A stretch of DNA of 64,000 bases from Dactylellina haptotyla. Its lineage: Eukaryota; Ascomycota; Orbiliomycetes; Orbiliales; Orbiliaceae. This document shows positions 45,971-58,100 of the stretch, in pieces; position 1 is the stretch's first letter, and the number at the start of each line of letters is the position of its first letter. The DNA lies in the NCBI GenBank assembly GCA_031310005.1, contig CM062380.1, forward strand, positions 1,240,001-1,304,000, in the 5' to 3' direction. The translations under genes and the position numbers were made by a program. Under the pieces are notes generated by a model. It had not been told where the DNA came from. It saw only the letters and a list, made by a program, of their open reading frames with translations, and did no database searches.

Positions 45971-47261
45971 TCAGTCAATAAGCTTAGTGATCAGCTTTCC
46001 TGTATTTTCACTACCAACAAAGTTAGCAACGTTTTGTTATTTGCTGAACCAACAGCAAGGAAATTCAAACTAACCCTTTGCCTAGCTTGATCATCCCTTG
46101 TGGAACATCTTCAATAGTTGCTTCCCAGACTTGCTTCAGAGGCTTGATCTTTCCTTCCTGAACCCAAGTTTGGATGTCGCCGAACCCCTTCATCCACTCA
46201 TCTTGGAATTGGAAGATAATAAAACCTTCAACCTTAACTTTACTAAGAATCTGTAAAGTCACATAAGTTAACACCTGCCATTCCGCGCGAACCTAAGGCG
46301 AATTTCAAAAGTCCCACTTACAATTTGCGTCCAAGCCTTTGGTGTTATCTTGTTGGCGCCGGTGCCGGTTGCATCATATGTGCTAATCGCGCCACAGGCG
46401 ACAACTCGTCCAAAATCCTTCATTCTTTTCAAAGTCAAATCCAAGATCTCGCCGCCAACATTATCAAAATACACATCAATCCAATCCGGCGTGGCTTTCT
46501 CTAGATCCTCGGCGAAAGATTGTGATTTATAGTTTAACGCGATATCGCAGCCGTACTCTTTAAGGATGGCGCATTTCTCCTCAGTCCCAGCTATACCAAT
46601 AACATTCTCGACTCCGAGAACATGCTTGGCAATCTGACAGGCTACAATACCCGTTGCTCCTGCCGCGCCAGAGATAACGATAGTCTTATCCTTTGGCGTT
46701 GCTGCTCCGACCTTGAGGAGGCCAAAGTACGCTGTTAAAGCCTGTTTTCCCAATTGAGTTAGCGCCGCTTTCGATATTTCTGTCAGAGGTACTCACTGTG
46801 TGACCTAAAGAAAGCCAATCTGCTGGTGGAATAGTAACTTTGAATAAAGCCTTCGACGAAGGAATAATTGAATACTGAGTCCAGCCGAGATCCGCCTGGA
46901 TCAAATCACCCTTCTGGAACTCTGGGTCTCTGGATTCGATAACTTCCCCAACACAAATGGCGTCCATGAGCTCACCAGGCATAATTGGCTAAAGATCATT
47001 GGTGTATGTTATTAGTATGTACAATTTCTAGAAAAATGATTAGGATATAATATGCACCTTACGATACGATCGGCCTTCAGGGAAGTATTTGCTGATCCAA
47101 ACCCGCTGCGCGGGATCATTCGACATATGTGTTGTTTTAACAAGGAGTTCGCCGTCTTTTAGGTCTACGAGACCTTTGGTTACTAACTGGAAGGTCTTTT
47201 CCGGGTTCATGTTGTCGGTAGGCGACTCCTTGAGGAGCCATTGTTTCGTGGTGTAAGGCAT
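45971..47261 (-). CDS. NADP-dependent MDR-family reductase (alkenal/prostaglandin reductase-like)
   Basis: Five exons, 47261-47058, 46988-46797, 46741-46322, 46250-46075 and 46010-45971 (introns 69, 55, 71 and 64 bp), give 343 residues. Conserved wording is that of zinc-free medium-chain reductases such as leukotriene B4 dehydrogenase/prostaglandin reductase: MSNDPAQRVWI, the acyl-side loop IMPGELMDAICVGEVIES, ALTAYFGLLKVG, the nucleotide-binding AAGATG (158-163), GCDIALNYKS, DVYFDNVGGEILD and GRVVACGAIS. These enzymes reduce the alpha,beta double bond of enals and enones with NADPH. No structural zinc cysteine set is present, as expected. The last exon is 40 nt and supplies ENTGKLITKLID. It is the first of five minus-strand genes toward the PKS and could act on a polyketide enone, or be an independent detoxification enzyme. 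Confidence 0.9.
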
Positions 47262-48343
47262 TTTAATTGAGATCGTTTGAAGTTAGGTATACAATATTAG
47301 GTATTGTTAAAATTATTTATTTTTATACTGTGAAGCAAAGAATGATTGATGATTTAATAAATGAGTTTTGATATTTGTGGGTTCTCGAATATACTGTTTC
47401 CTTTTAAATTAGAATCTAGAGTTTTTTATAGTGGTTTTGTGAACCTATGTTATATAGCCAAAAAGGTTGTGAAAGCCATCGACAACACATGAGGCAAGAG
47501 TTGACGGATCCATCATGCAAGACCGGCGGGAAATGGTCCGAGGTCGCCAGGGTTGTTGGAAAAAGCCGCCGACTTTACAACCTGACCTTGGGCATTCGCT
47601 ACATATTTTCTAGTATACAAATACCCTAGCAGGACTATGCATCAGTGTCCGAAAGTCCGATCGAATCCGAAGGCAATTTCGAGCATATTCAGAATATATC
47701 TACCAATGGACAAACTTAAGCAGACGGTCGACTATTTAGTATTTATCTGCCTAGAATGGGCCTACAGCAGTATCGATTCTAGATCCCTAACATCGGCTGC
47801 AAACCATGTAGGTCTTTCACCTTGTCAAATTTCGCGATGTATCCGTAGATCTACATACAGCAGAGATAAGCAGATTGATTTAGTAATTTCTATTCTGCCG
47901 AATTAATTACAAGTGTTGCTTGTGATCCTAAGAACTGTAGAGCAGGTCACTTTCTCTTTTTTGTATAGTTTACACAATTCAACTTCCATATTTGTGCATA
48001 TGCGGATGTTCGATTCCTTTTACAAAGGATTGATTAAATTATTATCCAACTAACTACACAATTGAAGCAAAAAGTAGCTCTAATGTAAGTAAGTTTCCAA
48101 CCCATCAAACACTGATATAAACGCGCTTGAAAGATTAGTAAAGCCAAGAGTGAAAAGATAAGTCTCAGTGAGTTGCCAATCTTGGTTGTATTGATCGCCA
48201 GCCTGGAAATTGGAGAGAAAAAGGAGATCATGAAAAAGAAATTTGCCTTCTCCTTGTGGAAAAAGATATGCTCGCAGTATCCAAGAGCCTTTTTAATTTG
48301 AAGATTAGCCGGAGACATGGATTTCGGTTAATAGAGCTGACTA
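47262..48343. other. AT-rich spacer
   Basis: About 1.1 kb between the MDR and SDR genes. Short frames at 47447-47906 have no recognisable content. Confidence 0.5.
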
Positions 48344-49548
48344 TCAAACTTGGACATAATTCATCACCAGCTCTTGGAGCCATGATGGCCATCTACAGTC
48401 CAACGGAATTTTTACTATTAGTTCTACTTCCACTTATAAAAATAATGCGGCGTAGCGAGCTAGGAGTTAACATACCCTCGGATCCCTGTTATAAACGAAT
48501 AAGTGCCCGGAATCAAGAGCGGACCACGACTATATCCTCCTAGAATTAAGTCTACCATTGGTTTAACCACGTCGTCCAATTCCAAGATTGGAACGCCCCT
48601 CTTCCGTAGTGGGCCCTCCCAGTCCTTAGCTACCATTGGAGTATTTGTCCAGCTTGGGTTGATCAAACTAGTTCTGACTTTATCCGCTTTGTAGACATGC
48701 CGTAGTTCTTGCCGCAGTACTTCGTGAAAAGCGACAAGTCCATGTTTTGTGACACAATACTCGCCGAGTCCACCCACTGAGATAAAACTGGCAAGACTCG
48801 CGACAGATATAACGTGTCCGTGGTTGTTCTTTATCATTGCCGGAAGAAATTCTTGTACCATCGTGAAATGACTTACGAGGTTGACATCCATTAATTTTTT
48901 AATATTCGGAATATCATAATCAAGGAGGTACCCTTTACTCGCCATCGCGGCGTTGTTAACTAAGATAGTTGGGTCCCCGTGCTCCTTGCGGATTTGGGCG
49001 GCAATTTTTGATATTCCAATATTGTCACTGATATCACAGCTATACCAATGTACATTTTTAACTGTGTCATAGCCATTAGAGTCCAATTTGATGAAGAAGG
49101 TGGAAGATGTCATTAACTTACGATTTGCAACCTCAGCTTTCAGTGGGCTTCTACTGATAGTAATAACTTTAACACCCCGTTTGGCAAGTAATTCGGTCAT
49201 GCGTTCGCCATACCCACTGCTAGCCCCAGTAATCAACACTATTTCCCTTTTCCAATCGTATGTATCTTTTCTCCAGTTATTTTCTGCGCCCCATGACAAA
49301 TATGAACTTATCTTCAAACAAATACCAATACAAAATGCACCAGTAATACCGGAGAGCCCGGTTTCAAGCATTGTAGAAGAAATATAGCGAATAAATACGT
49401 CCAACACCGGTTTTCTGATCTCGGTGGGAGCGAAATTAAGGGCAACAATGAAACCTGAAACTAGCGGGTTGACAACACATGATACTGCTATACCAGCAGC
49501 CACTGACATAAGACTACTAATAATAGGGGCCATGATGATAATCTTCAA
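48344..49548 (-). CDS. Membrane-anchored short-chain dehydrogenase/reductase (SDR16C-like)
   Basis: Exons 49548-49122, 49061-48476 and 48392-48344 (introns 60 and 83 bp) give 353 residues. N-terminal hydrophobic stretches (MAPIISSLMSVAAGIAVSCV and SGITGAFCIGICLKISSYL) suggest anchoring in ER or lipid-droplet membrane. The classical SDR core follows: GASSGYG (108-114) for the cofactor, C-D-I-S-D, N-N-A-A (178-181), the catalytic serine near 231, and Tyr244 with Lys248 in GEYCVTKHGLVAF. Order and wording resemble retinol dehydrogenase/DHRS-type fungal SDRs. The first intron is stopless and divisible by three; removing it restores ANLKNVHWYSCDISD. The second donor (GTATGT) joins IRG to WPSWLQELVMNYVQV. 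Its place beside the PKS suggests oxidation or reduction of a polyketide alcohol or ketone, by inference. Confidence 0.87.
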
Positions 49549-50516
49549 AAACCGGTGCCAAAGTATGCTTTGAGGTCGCTCAATTTGATATAAAATACTG
49601 CCGTTCTTGTGCTAGAATATAAGTGCGACCTAAAAATCCGAACGGAGAGCAATAAATCGATGTATCCTATAATTAAGAATGAACAGAAAAAAATATACGT
49701 TCTCGAATATATATACCATAACTTTCCACTGGAACTTTCGGCATACGGTATAGATCTATTCAATCAACTTAGTTCCGAACAAGATACCAATGTACTTGTC
49801 GTATGTTGAATCAAGACTCCGATTTTCTGAGGTCCGAAATGTCTATCGATGACTACCTATCTTAAAATATTACCCGAAGTTGTGGAGGGGGTAAACATAT
49901 ACCAATTGCAGTTAAAAACTTTAATAATCGGCTTTGTTGGTTGTCCTTGGGGTCCTTATCTTGATACCTTCCTAACCAATGTAACGCTTCTAGGAACCCC
50001 TGCTCGCCAAAGAAACCCGAAATTCAAAATTTCAAAGATCGGCATCGCGGCATTCCGATCGACTAAGAGCTACAAAAGGAAGGAGTAGACTTGAACCACC
50101 AATGCACGATATCCGAAGTTTGGCCGAAGGTGCATGAAGCGAAATCCCTGCAACTATTGTCGTAAATAGTTTAAAGTTTGTAATGTCCAGCTGGATATGG
50201 AATGTGATAATTCTGCCGTATTGCGTGGTTGTGCCTATCACAGGTTCGAGTGTTTCGTGCTTGTGAGTATGCCAGTTTCAAGTCACCAGCTAGCAGTGCC
50301 AACGTTTTTTTACTACGGCTTGATCAATTTAACACATCCGATACTTCAACGAGAACTAGACACTCACTACTTAGCCCGCAGAATTGGTTCTCACTAAGTA
50401 CCACATGAGCTTTTCGAATATTCAAAGTATCGACCGTATTGAATTATTCGTCTAAATTACCCTTTAAAGGTTCCAAAGAGATAAAGAGATATATTCGTGT
50501 ATTTGAATAAGATACG
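49549..50516. other. AT-rich spacer
   Basis: About 1 kb holding the SDR promoter and the 3' end of the next gene. No gene is supported. Confidence 0.5.
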
Positions 50517-51213
50517 TTAACATTTTGGATTTGAAATTGGCCAGATATTTTCACCTTCTGGCAGTGGTGTTGCAGTGCCATTCAGAATAATACTCGTATA
50601 CGCGTAAAATCCAACATAGTGTATGAGTGCCCCAGCTCCAGCCTTCCCGAATTCTTCCTCTGCCCGTTTCCACAAACTCTCCGAAAGCGGGCCTTTCGTG
50701 CCAGGTGTAGAGCCAGCTCCGACAAGGGCTCTAGCTATCTCCCAAGAAATAATTTCTTGTTCAGTTCCTCCCGAAGGTGGTCTGCCTTCCAAAATATCTT
50801 GTATCTGACAGTCTTGCAACCCTACGTTCTTCGCGACGCGGGCATGGCTGTAGAGCTCGAACGCAGCGCCATAGTGCTCTCCCACAGCTAATATAGCAAC
50901 TTCCCGACATCGAGTTGAAAATTCAGATATGCTTGCGAGAGACGATCCACTGAGGAAGTATCCGATGGCTACGGAGCGTGGAAGGTATAGGAAATGAGTA
51001 TATGGGCCTACCAATGCCCCAGTGTCTTGATTCTGGATTGTGAAGCTATATTTGAAAGGTCAATATTTGGTAGTATGGAAAATAAAGGAGGTAATATATC
51101 AAAACTTACGTGCCTTGAAAGTACTGTCCGATTTCATTGAGTAAATAATCATGAGTATCTTTTTGGTAAGGGTTAAGAGCATTTGGGGCGAGCGGAGAGT
51201 ATCGCTCCAGCAT
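50517..51213 (-). CDS. Carboxymuconolactone decarboxylase-like (CMD/AhpD fold) protein
   Basis: Exons 51213-51110 and 51045-50517 (64-bp intron, GTAAGT...ATATAG) give 210 residues. The start MLERYSPLAPNALNPYQKD is followed by GALVGPYTHFLYLPRSVAIG and then the CMD core TRCREVAILAVGEHYGAAFE, LYSHARVAKNVGLQDCQI and DILEG. The AhpD C-x-x-C redox pair is absent, so it belongs with the carboxymuconolactone decarboxylase-like side of the family, where a His and Glu near the core helix take part. Such stand-alone proteins are frequent in fungal genomes and occur in biosynthetic clusters, where a few have been given roles in cyclisation or decarboxylation. The function here is unassigned. Its position 1 kb downstream of the PKS 3' end, on the same strand, makes it a candidate tailoring protein. 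Confidence 0.85.
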
Positions 51214-52180
51214 TCTTCCGGCTATTTTGATTAGTTCGATAAAGTTTTGATTTACAATGATCCAATTCGTCTATAGAACTTTAGTAAAAGGGATTTATTT
51301 GTATATTTATAATTACGAGCTCTGTGTGGGTCATTGCCTTCGGGCCTAAAAGCTACGGAAAGCCTCCAACAAGCCGAAATTTATTGCCAATATAACCAAC
51401 TACCTCGGAGGAAACTTGAGAGAGGCATGTGCGTAAAAAAAAAAAAAAAAAAAGAAGTAAACTCTTATTGTCCTATCTAGAAGCTCGGCGCCGGCAGCGA
51501 AGATAATAATTTTCTACCCCCGAGTAAATAATTTCTATTGTCTTCGGTGTTCTTAGAATCTAATAAATAATTTGTCACGTTAACCAAATTCCGGAGGCAA
51601 ATAAATAATACACAATATGGAAATAATAATTTCCTACGGGACAAGATATTAAAACCTTTTCTGGACCGGGTTATAGCTTTAGAGCGTGGAGACTGTAGAT
51701 GTTAAATTCAAGCGCTCGGTCAACAATCGAAAGAAACTTCAGGGTTCATTATTTTGCATAGCAACCTACGGAGACCTATAGAAGTGACAATAGGTAGTGC
51801 TGTCTACTAATTTTGATGAAGCAAATTAGGCAATTATTTGATTTGGTCTGCTGTGGTAAACTAAGACTGTCTTTGAGGGTTACATATGGTATTCCCTTAT
51901 ATATATGTGCCCTTAGGCCAGTTTCATTCCTGGATATTGCGTATTGCTCTGATGCTATGAGTCGACGATAATACGTAGGAAATTCTAAGGACAATAGGAT
52001 ACCAAAGGAAAAATAAAACAGATTGGGTATTGCTAGGGAGAATATTACATATGAAAGACAAAGAAAGAGAATAGGCTGCCAGCTTAAGATACTCTATGAG
52101 AATATTCTACTTAATTTATAACATACAAAGTTCATGAAAAATATTCATTGATTTGATGTTCGATACTTCAAGACAATTTG
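51214..52180. other. AT-rich spacer with an A19 run
   Basis: No gene is supported between the CMD-like gene and the PKS stop codon. A run of 19 A residues lies at 51435-51453. Confidence 0.5.
51435..51453. repeat. Poly(A) homopolymer, 19 bp
   Basis: Nineteen consecutive A residues in the spacer upstream of the CMD-like gene. Such runs are slippage-prone and can also mark an old retrocopy tail, but no retrocopy is visible beside it. Confidence 0.8.
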
Positions 52181-55100
52181 TTATTTGGCTCGACTTGTAC
52201 TTCTCTCTACCACGGAGCTTGCCAAAGCAGTAAGACTGGGCGCACCCAAAATTTGGAAAGTTGGTACATCTGATCGGAAGTATCGCATAAACCAACTTCT
52301 CAACTCCATCGTTTGGAGGGAATCTACACCATATGCCTGAACAGGTTTGGTCAAATCCATCTCGTCTTGTTCCATGCCGGCAATAGTTGAAGCAAGTCTG
52401 TTGGTCAACGCAGCTATGACAATATCACAGGCCTCCCTCTCAGATTTTGCTGCGGAAAACTGTGAAGCAATATCCATTTTCCCAACAGCCTTAGATTCAA
52501 TATTTTTAAGAAGACGTAGCGCTTGAAACATGGGATTTCTTCCCCATATCGTGCCAAGAGGGTCTAACTCCGGATCGGTATAAAGTAATTTCATGCCGAG
52601 AGTGACTTGGGCCTGTTCAATTGGTAGCAATGGCTGACTGCAGTAGTAGTCCAGTAGCGCAATAATGTCGGGTGTTTCAACTCCGTGATACGTATTTTGC
52701 GCCAGCAAAAGTTCCCTTTCGTCTTTGTGGTCCGCTTCGGCCAAGTATCCATCGGTTGTTACTACTCCCATCATTACAGATACTGCTTTCAATCCGTGAG
52801 CCACGCGGTGGTGCGCCAGAGCATCCATATATGTGTTGGCGGCATTATAATTTGCTTGAGTTCTTGCACCAAACACAGCCTGGACTGATGAAAAGAGAAT
52901 AAAAAAGTCTAGGTCTTTTGGTAGGAGGCTATGAAGGTTCCAACTACCTGCGACCTTGGGAGAAGTTGCCTCTGTCCACTCTTGGTGTGTCATTTCCGTG
53001 AAGAGTGCACTCTGCAGATCCTATTAGTTGTGGTCAATTTACAGCTGTTATGAAGAAATTTAACATACCCTCAATACCATTGTAGATTGAAGGCATCCCC
53101 TGATGGGAGGGATGGTTCCCGCGAGCTTCCGCAGCGTGGCATCGAGCATGCCGTAGTCGGAGATGTCACACGCCGGTGTGATGCAGTTGACACCCATGGC
53201 TTCTAATTCAGAAACTAGAGCTTTCGAGGACTTCGTCTGTGGACCAGACCTCGATAATAAAACCAGATGTTTTGCACCTCTCTCTGCCATCCACCGCGCT
53301 GCAACACGACCGAGTCCTCCTAGGCCACCTGCAATAACATAAGTAGCATTGGGTCCAAAAGAAGTCATTTTCGGTGGCGACAATACCGCCTGTTTTTGGG
53401 GAGATGATTAGAAATCCAGCAGATATATTCGCAAGGATATTATGAGTATTTCTTACCTGAACCTCGCTCTCAGGGTTAGTCTCTACAACGATTTTGCCGC
53501 TCGATTTTCCCGTTGCGATAAAGCGGAAGGCATCTACCACCTGCGAAATGTCGAACTTGTGAATTGGGCTATTTTGCGTTGTGGATCCGGATTCGTCGAC
53601 TGCAGCAGGAGATCTGACTGGCCGGAAATTACCTTGCGTAAAATGCAAAAGAACTTCGTCCACTAACTTTGCGACATGTCTTGGTCTTGTGATAAACATA
53701 TGGCCTAAATCGACTGCGCTGAAGGAACAATTCTTCTCAAATTGTGCCATGGGGAGTCTCTTTTGGCCCTGAATATCCTTTTTGCCAATCTCCACAAACC
53801 GCCCGAATGGTGCAATGGATTCCCATGATCCAAATAGTGCTTCTCCTGATAAAGAGTTGAATACAACATCGACACCACGCCCTTGTGTAAGGCGACTGAT
53901 CTCCTTTACGAAGGCAGTATCTCTGCTGTTGAAGATGCACTCCGTAGGGATACCATACTCTCGGATAAGTAGTTCCCGTTTTTCGGGCGTACTCGCCGTC
54001 GCGAATATCCTCGCTTGAAGGTGCTTGGCGACCTGGATGGCAGCCTGACCAGTCCCACCCGCTGCAGAATGGATCAGGACCGTTTCGCCTGGCACAATTT
54101 TAGCAACATACTGTAGAGAATGCCAAGCAGTTGCAAAATTGATCGGGATAGATGCAGCCTCAGCCAAACTAAGGCACTCTGGGATAACTGATACGCTCGA
54201 AGCTTGGGTTCTATAAAAGGTTCGATAGCCGTCTGTAGAAAACCCACAGACACGATCACCCGGTATCAGACCATGACCCTCAACGTCACGACCAACACTA
54301 GAGACAATCCCTGCCATTTCGCTGCCAATGCTATTCTCATTCAGAGCTCCTAGAGCAATCAAACAATCTTTAAAGTTCAACCCAATCGCCTTGATTTCTA
54401 TCTTGATTTCATTATCTTTAAGACATAGTCCAAAGTCATTTTCCTCGTCTTTTACAAACCGTAGTGTATCTAGAACTCCAGGCGATCCAACTGTAATCTT
54501 CAGAGGTGTCTTTGAACCCCATGGTACGCTTGTCTTTGCGAGAGCCAGTCGGCCTGACTGCACTTTCTTCGTTAGTTCAGCATTTTCTTTTAACTGCAAA
54601 AACTCTATCTTTCCAGATTTTTCTTCTTGGTGCGAGTTAGAGCGGCCACACAGGCCATTACAATCATCTGAGGCTATATATCTAAATGTTTGCGGGAGGT
54701 TGAAACTATCAGTTTCAGAAAGTAAATATTGGCAAATCTTAGATATAGCCCCAGAACGGTCGGTTGTCTTGTTACTCGCGATCGATAAGGTAGCAAAGCT
54801 TGCCATGCTATTCTCCTGGCGAACGACTCTTGAGAGGCCATCGACCAAATGTTGTGAAGGAAAATCAACAGACTGTGGAGTAGAGGTTAGTATCCAGAGT
54901 ACATGATTGTTTGTATTCAATGTCTTTTGAATCATCGACAGAGTCTCACTATTGACATTCGAGAGAATAGATTTTCTGTCAAGATCCCATAGAATCACTT
55001 TGATGTCAGCAGAGACTTGAGCTTCAATCTGTGCTGACTCAATGACCTCGCATTTTGCCTTCATTCCCAGGCAGGATTTTAAACAATTTGCTAATTCAAC

Positions 55101-58100
55101 CGTAGCGAAATTCGGCTGATAAATATGGATTTCGATCAAGGGTAATTTATCGTTATCAATTGAATCGTTTAGCGTCATGGAAAGAGGTGTCCAAGCAAAA
55201 TCCCAACAATGGTGAAGTTCATTCAATGAAGCTTCTTCCAAGATATCTTCACCGGATACTCGAACCATCTCATAACCAGTGATCTCAATCTTTGGTGTTC
55301 CCTGAGAATCAGTCACAGAAACGGAATGCTCGCCACCCCGGTATCCGTAGAAGTTCAAGCGTGCTGTAGCGGACAAGCTTGATGCTTCTGTATGGTTTAA
55401 GCCATTGTTAGATAACCACAATGTCTTCAAGCGAGAAGGTACCATTGTTGGCATATCAGGTGCTTCTCGCATAACATTAGCGAGAGGAAGCTGAAGAAAA
55501 GCATCGAGTGTTGTAGGATGAACTACGTGAGAATAGTCGTAGGCGCGAGTTCCGTGTCCACGACGCGATCCAAACTCAGCTTTCTCGTATACAGCCACAC
55601 TTGCTTCGGTTTCTCCAGCGGCTAAAAGTTTGATATCATTGATTCTCCGGAATAGTGGCCCATATTCATACCCAGCTTTCCTGATTCCCTCGAAAAATTT
55701 CTCGGTTGATAAATGGATTGGGACCGCCTTGTTGTTCTTAGGCCGTTCAATTCTGCTAGGATCAGCATCTGACTCCATTCGAATCAGTCCTTTACAGTTC
55801 TTTTTCCATTGTTCACCTTCATATGAGAAAACATTAAATTCGAACCAGCAATCAGGTTTAATTGATTCTTCTCCCATGAGCTTTAAGTTAATTTGAGTTT
55901 CAAACTCAGCAGGAGCCTCAGGTACTTGCATTGCCGTAAGGAATTCGATATCTCGAAGAGAATACGCTGCTGGCGTCATATCGAAAATTTCCTGCGAATA
56001 TTGCTTCATAGCCTCAATCGCCATCGCTAACATTCCAGCACCGGGATAAATCACAACACTGTTAATACTATGGTCATCAATCCATTCCGATTCTCCTCGG
56101 TGCAAAAAATTACGCCATGAAGCCGAGTAGGGATTCCAATCTGGTGATGGATTTCCTAGCAATTCATTGGGACGATAATTGCGCAATCTCTCATTTTTGC
56201 TCCGCTGGCTCTCGCTCCAGTACGTACGCGAATGGGAAAAAGGATAGGGCGGTAAATCGACAAGAGGAATTGTCTTTCCACCTTCATCGCCATTGAGATA
56301 TGAGATATTCGGCTTCAGTCCGCAGGCGTTCAGATTTCCTGTAGCTTGGAGTATGGAATTCAATGCTGAAATTCCTCGAATTAGAGCCGAATCATATTGA
56401 ATATCGCTTGCATGTCCAGATTTAAAAGTCTTGAAAATTTCTCGTAGTGGGCCTTTTAGGGCGCTGTGTGGGCCAATCTCCAGTACGTTTGTGATAAGGA
56501 TTCCTTTCTCTTGACGTCTGTTCAACCGTTTTGGACTCTTGGCAGCCAATGCGAGACGGTCTATTGCTCCGACGTTCTTGGTAAAGTGAACTGTTGAGCA
56601 CATATTTTCAATCCAATAGTCTAGTTCTCGTAAACGATCTCCCGAGACTTCTTTCCCGTCCATGTAGGAGATCATCCGGATAGAATCGACTTTAGTGTTT
56701 AGGCGCGCCTTAAGCTCTCCAGCTCGAGAGAAGTGCTCTTTTGCAACAGTTGTCATGTGCGGTGAATGATATGCGCATGTAACCTTTAATTTTCGGGCGA
56801 AGATGCTCTTCTCATCTAGGGCAGTCTTAAGAAAATCGATATGATCTTTGTTACCAGCAATTGTGACGTTACTAGGGCTGTTAACACAGGCGACATGAAG
56901 ATCGTCGCAACCCTTTGTTGCCATGATTTTGAGGTAACCTAGGGCCTCTGTTTCACCAACCCCCACAGACATCATAGTCCCATTGCTGCTTTTAGATGCT
57001 TCAGCTCCACCAATGCCTCTATAGTAGGCAATTTTAATAGCGCTCTGGTGTGAAATAGCACCTTTGCAATATCTATATTGCTTCCGGTTAGAAACTCACC
57101 CAAATTCAATCGATCAACAAGTCACTTACGCTGCTGCAACTTCGCCAGATGAGTGGCCTAGAACCAGGCTAGGCTTTATGTTAATTCGTTCCATAAGGTC
57201 AACAAGGGCAACTTGCAGAGCACAGCTCATCGGTTGACTGATCTCAGGGTCGCTGATTCGAGGATTTGATTCTTTGTTCATCTCTTCTTCCAAGTTCCAA
57301 GTACAGCCAAGTTCATCAAGATACCTCGCAGAATCTTTGATGCTCCGCAGAAAGACTGGATATTGCATCAGTTCAACCCCCATCTTTGCCCATTGCGCAC
57401 CTTGACCCGTAAAAACAAACGCAACTTCCGGGTTATCGATGGACCGGCGAGGAATCGAGGGTTCTATAGATTGCAAAGACCTCTTTGAATCAACAATCGC
57501 GTATGATCTCCATGGCAACTGAGTTCGGAAATTGTTCAAAGTGAAGGCTAATCGCTGGCAAAATTCACTAGTTTTAATATTATCGTAGTCCGAGTCCTGG
57601 AAATAAGTGCTAAAAGAGCTAGTGATTCGCTTAATCCCTCCTTTATCAGCTGCAGATAGAGGCAGAAGATATGGTCGAGAGCTCTCTGTGGAATAGCTAG
57701 TTTCTTGATTTTGGGCGATGGTTCCATCAGCCAAAACAGAGTTCGGGTACCCCTTAAAGCTAAGAACAGGGGGACTTTTAACTGTGTTATGGTAACCATC
57801 AAGACCCCTGTCCGTCAAAAAGTTGTAGGCGTCATCGAGGACTACATGCGCATTAGTACCTCCAAAGCCGAAAGAATTAACGGATGCTCTGCGTAATCCT
57901 TCCGTTGGCCAAGATAGCGCTTCCGTCGGAAACTGATAAACGGTCCCTCGTCAGTATATAACTAAGCGGCCCGGATGTCTCCTAACACAGAACTTCTTCT
58001 TACATTCAGTCGGTAATGCTTGTGATCGATATTTGGATTGAGGTCCACGAGATCAGCGATAGGGGGAATTATACCACGTTCTAGTATAAGTATGGATTTT

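Noticed and set aside
53208-53456. Extension of the long PKS frame past the ER domain toward the KR
   Set aside because: The frame runs through a 67-bp intron and into the KR exon in the wrong phase; splicing restores the KR Rossmann motif.
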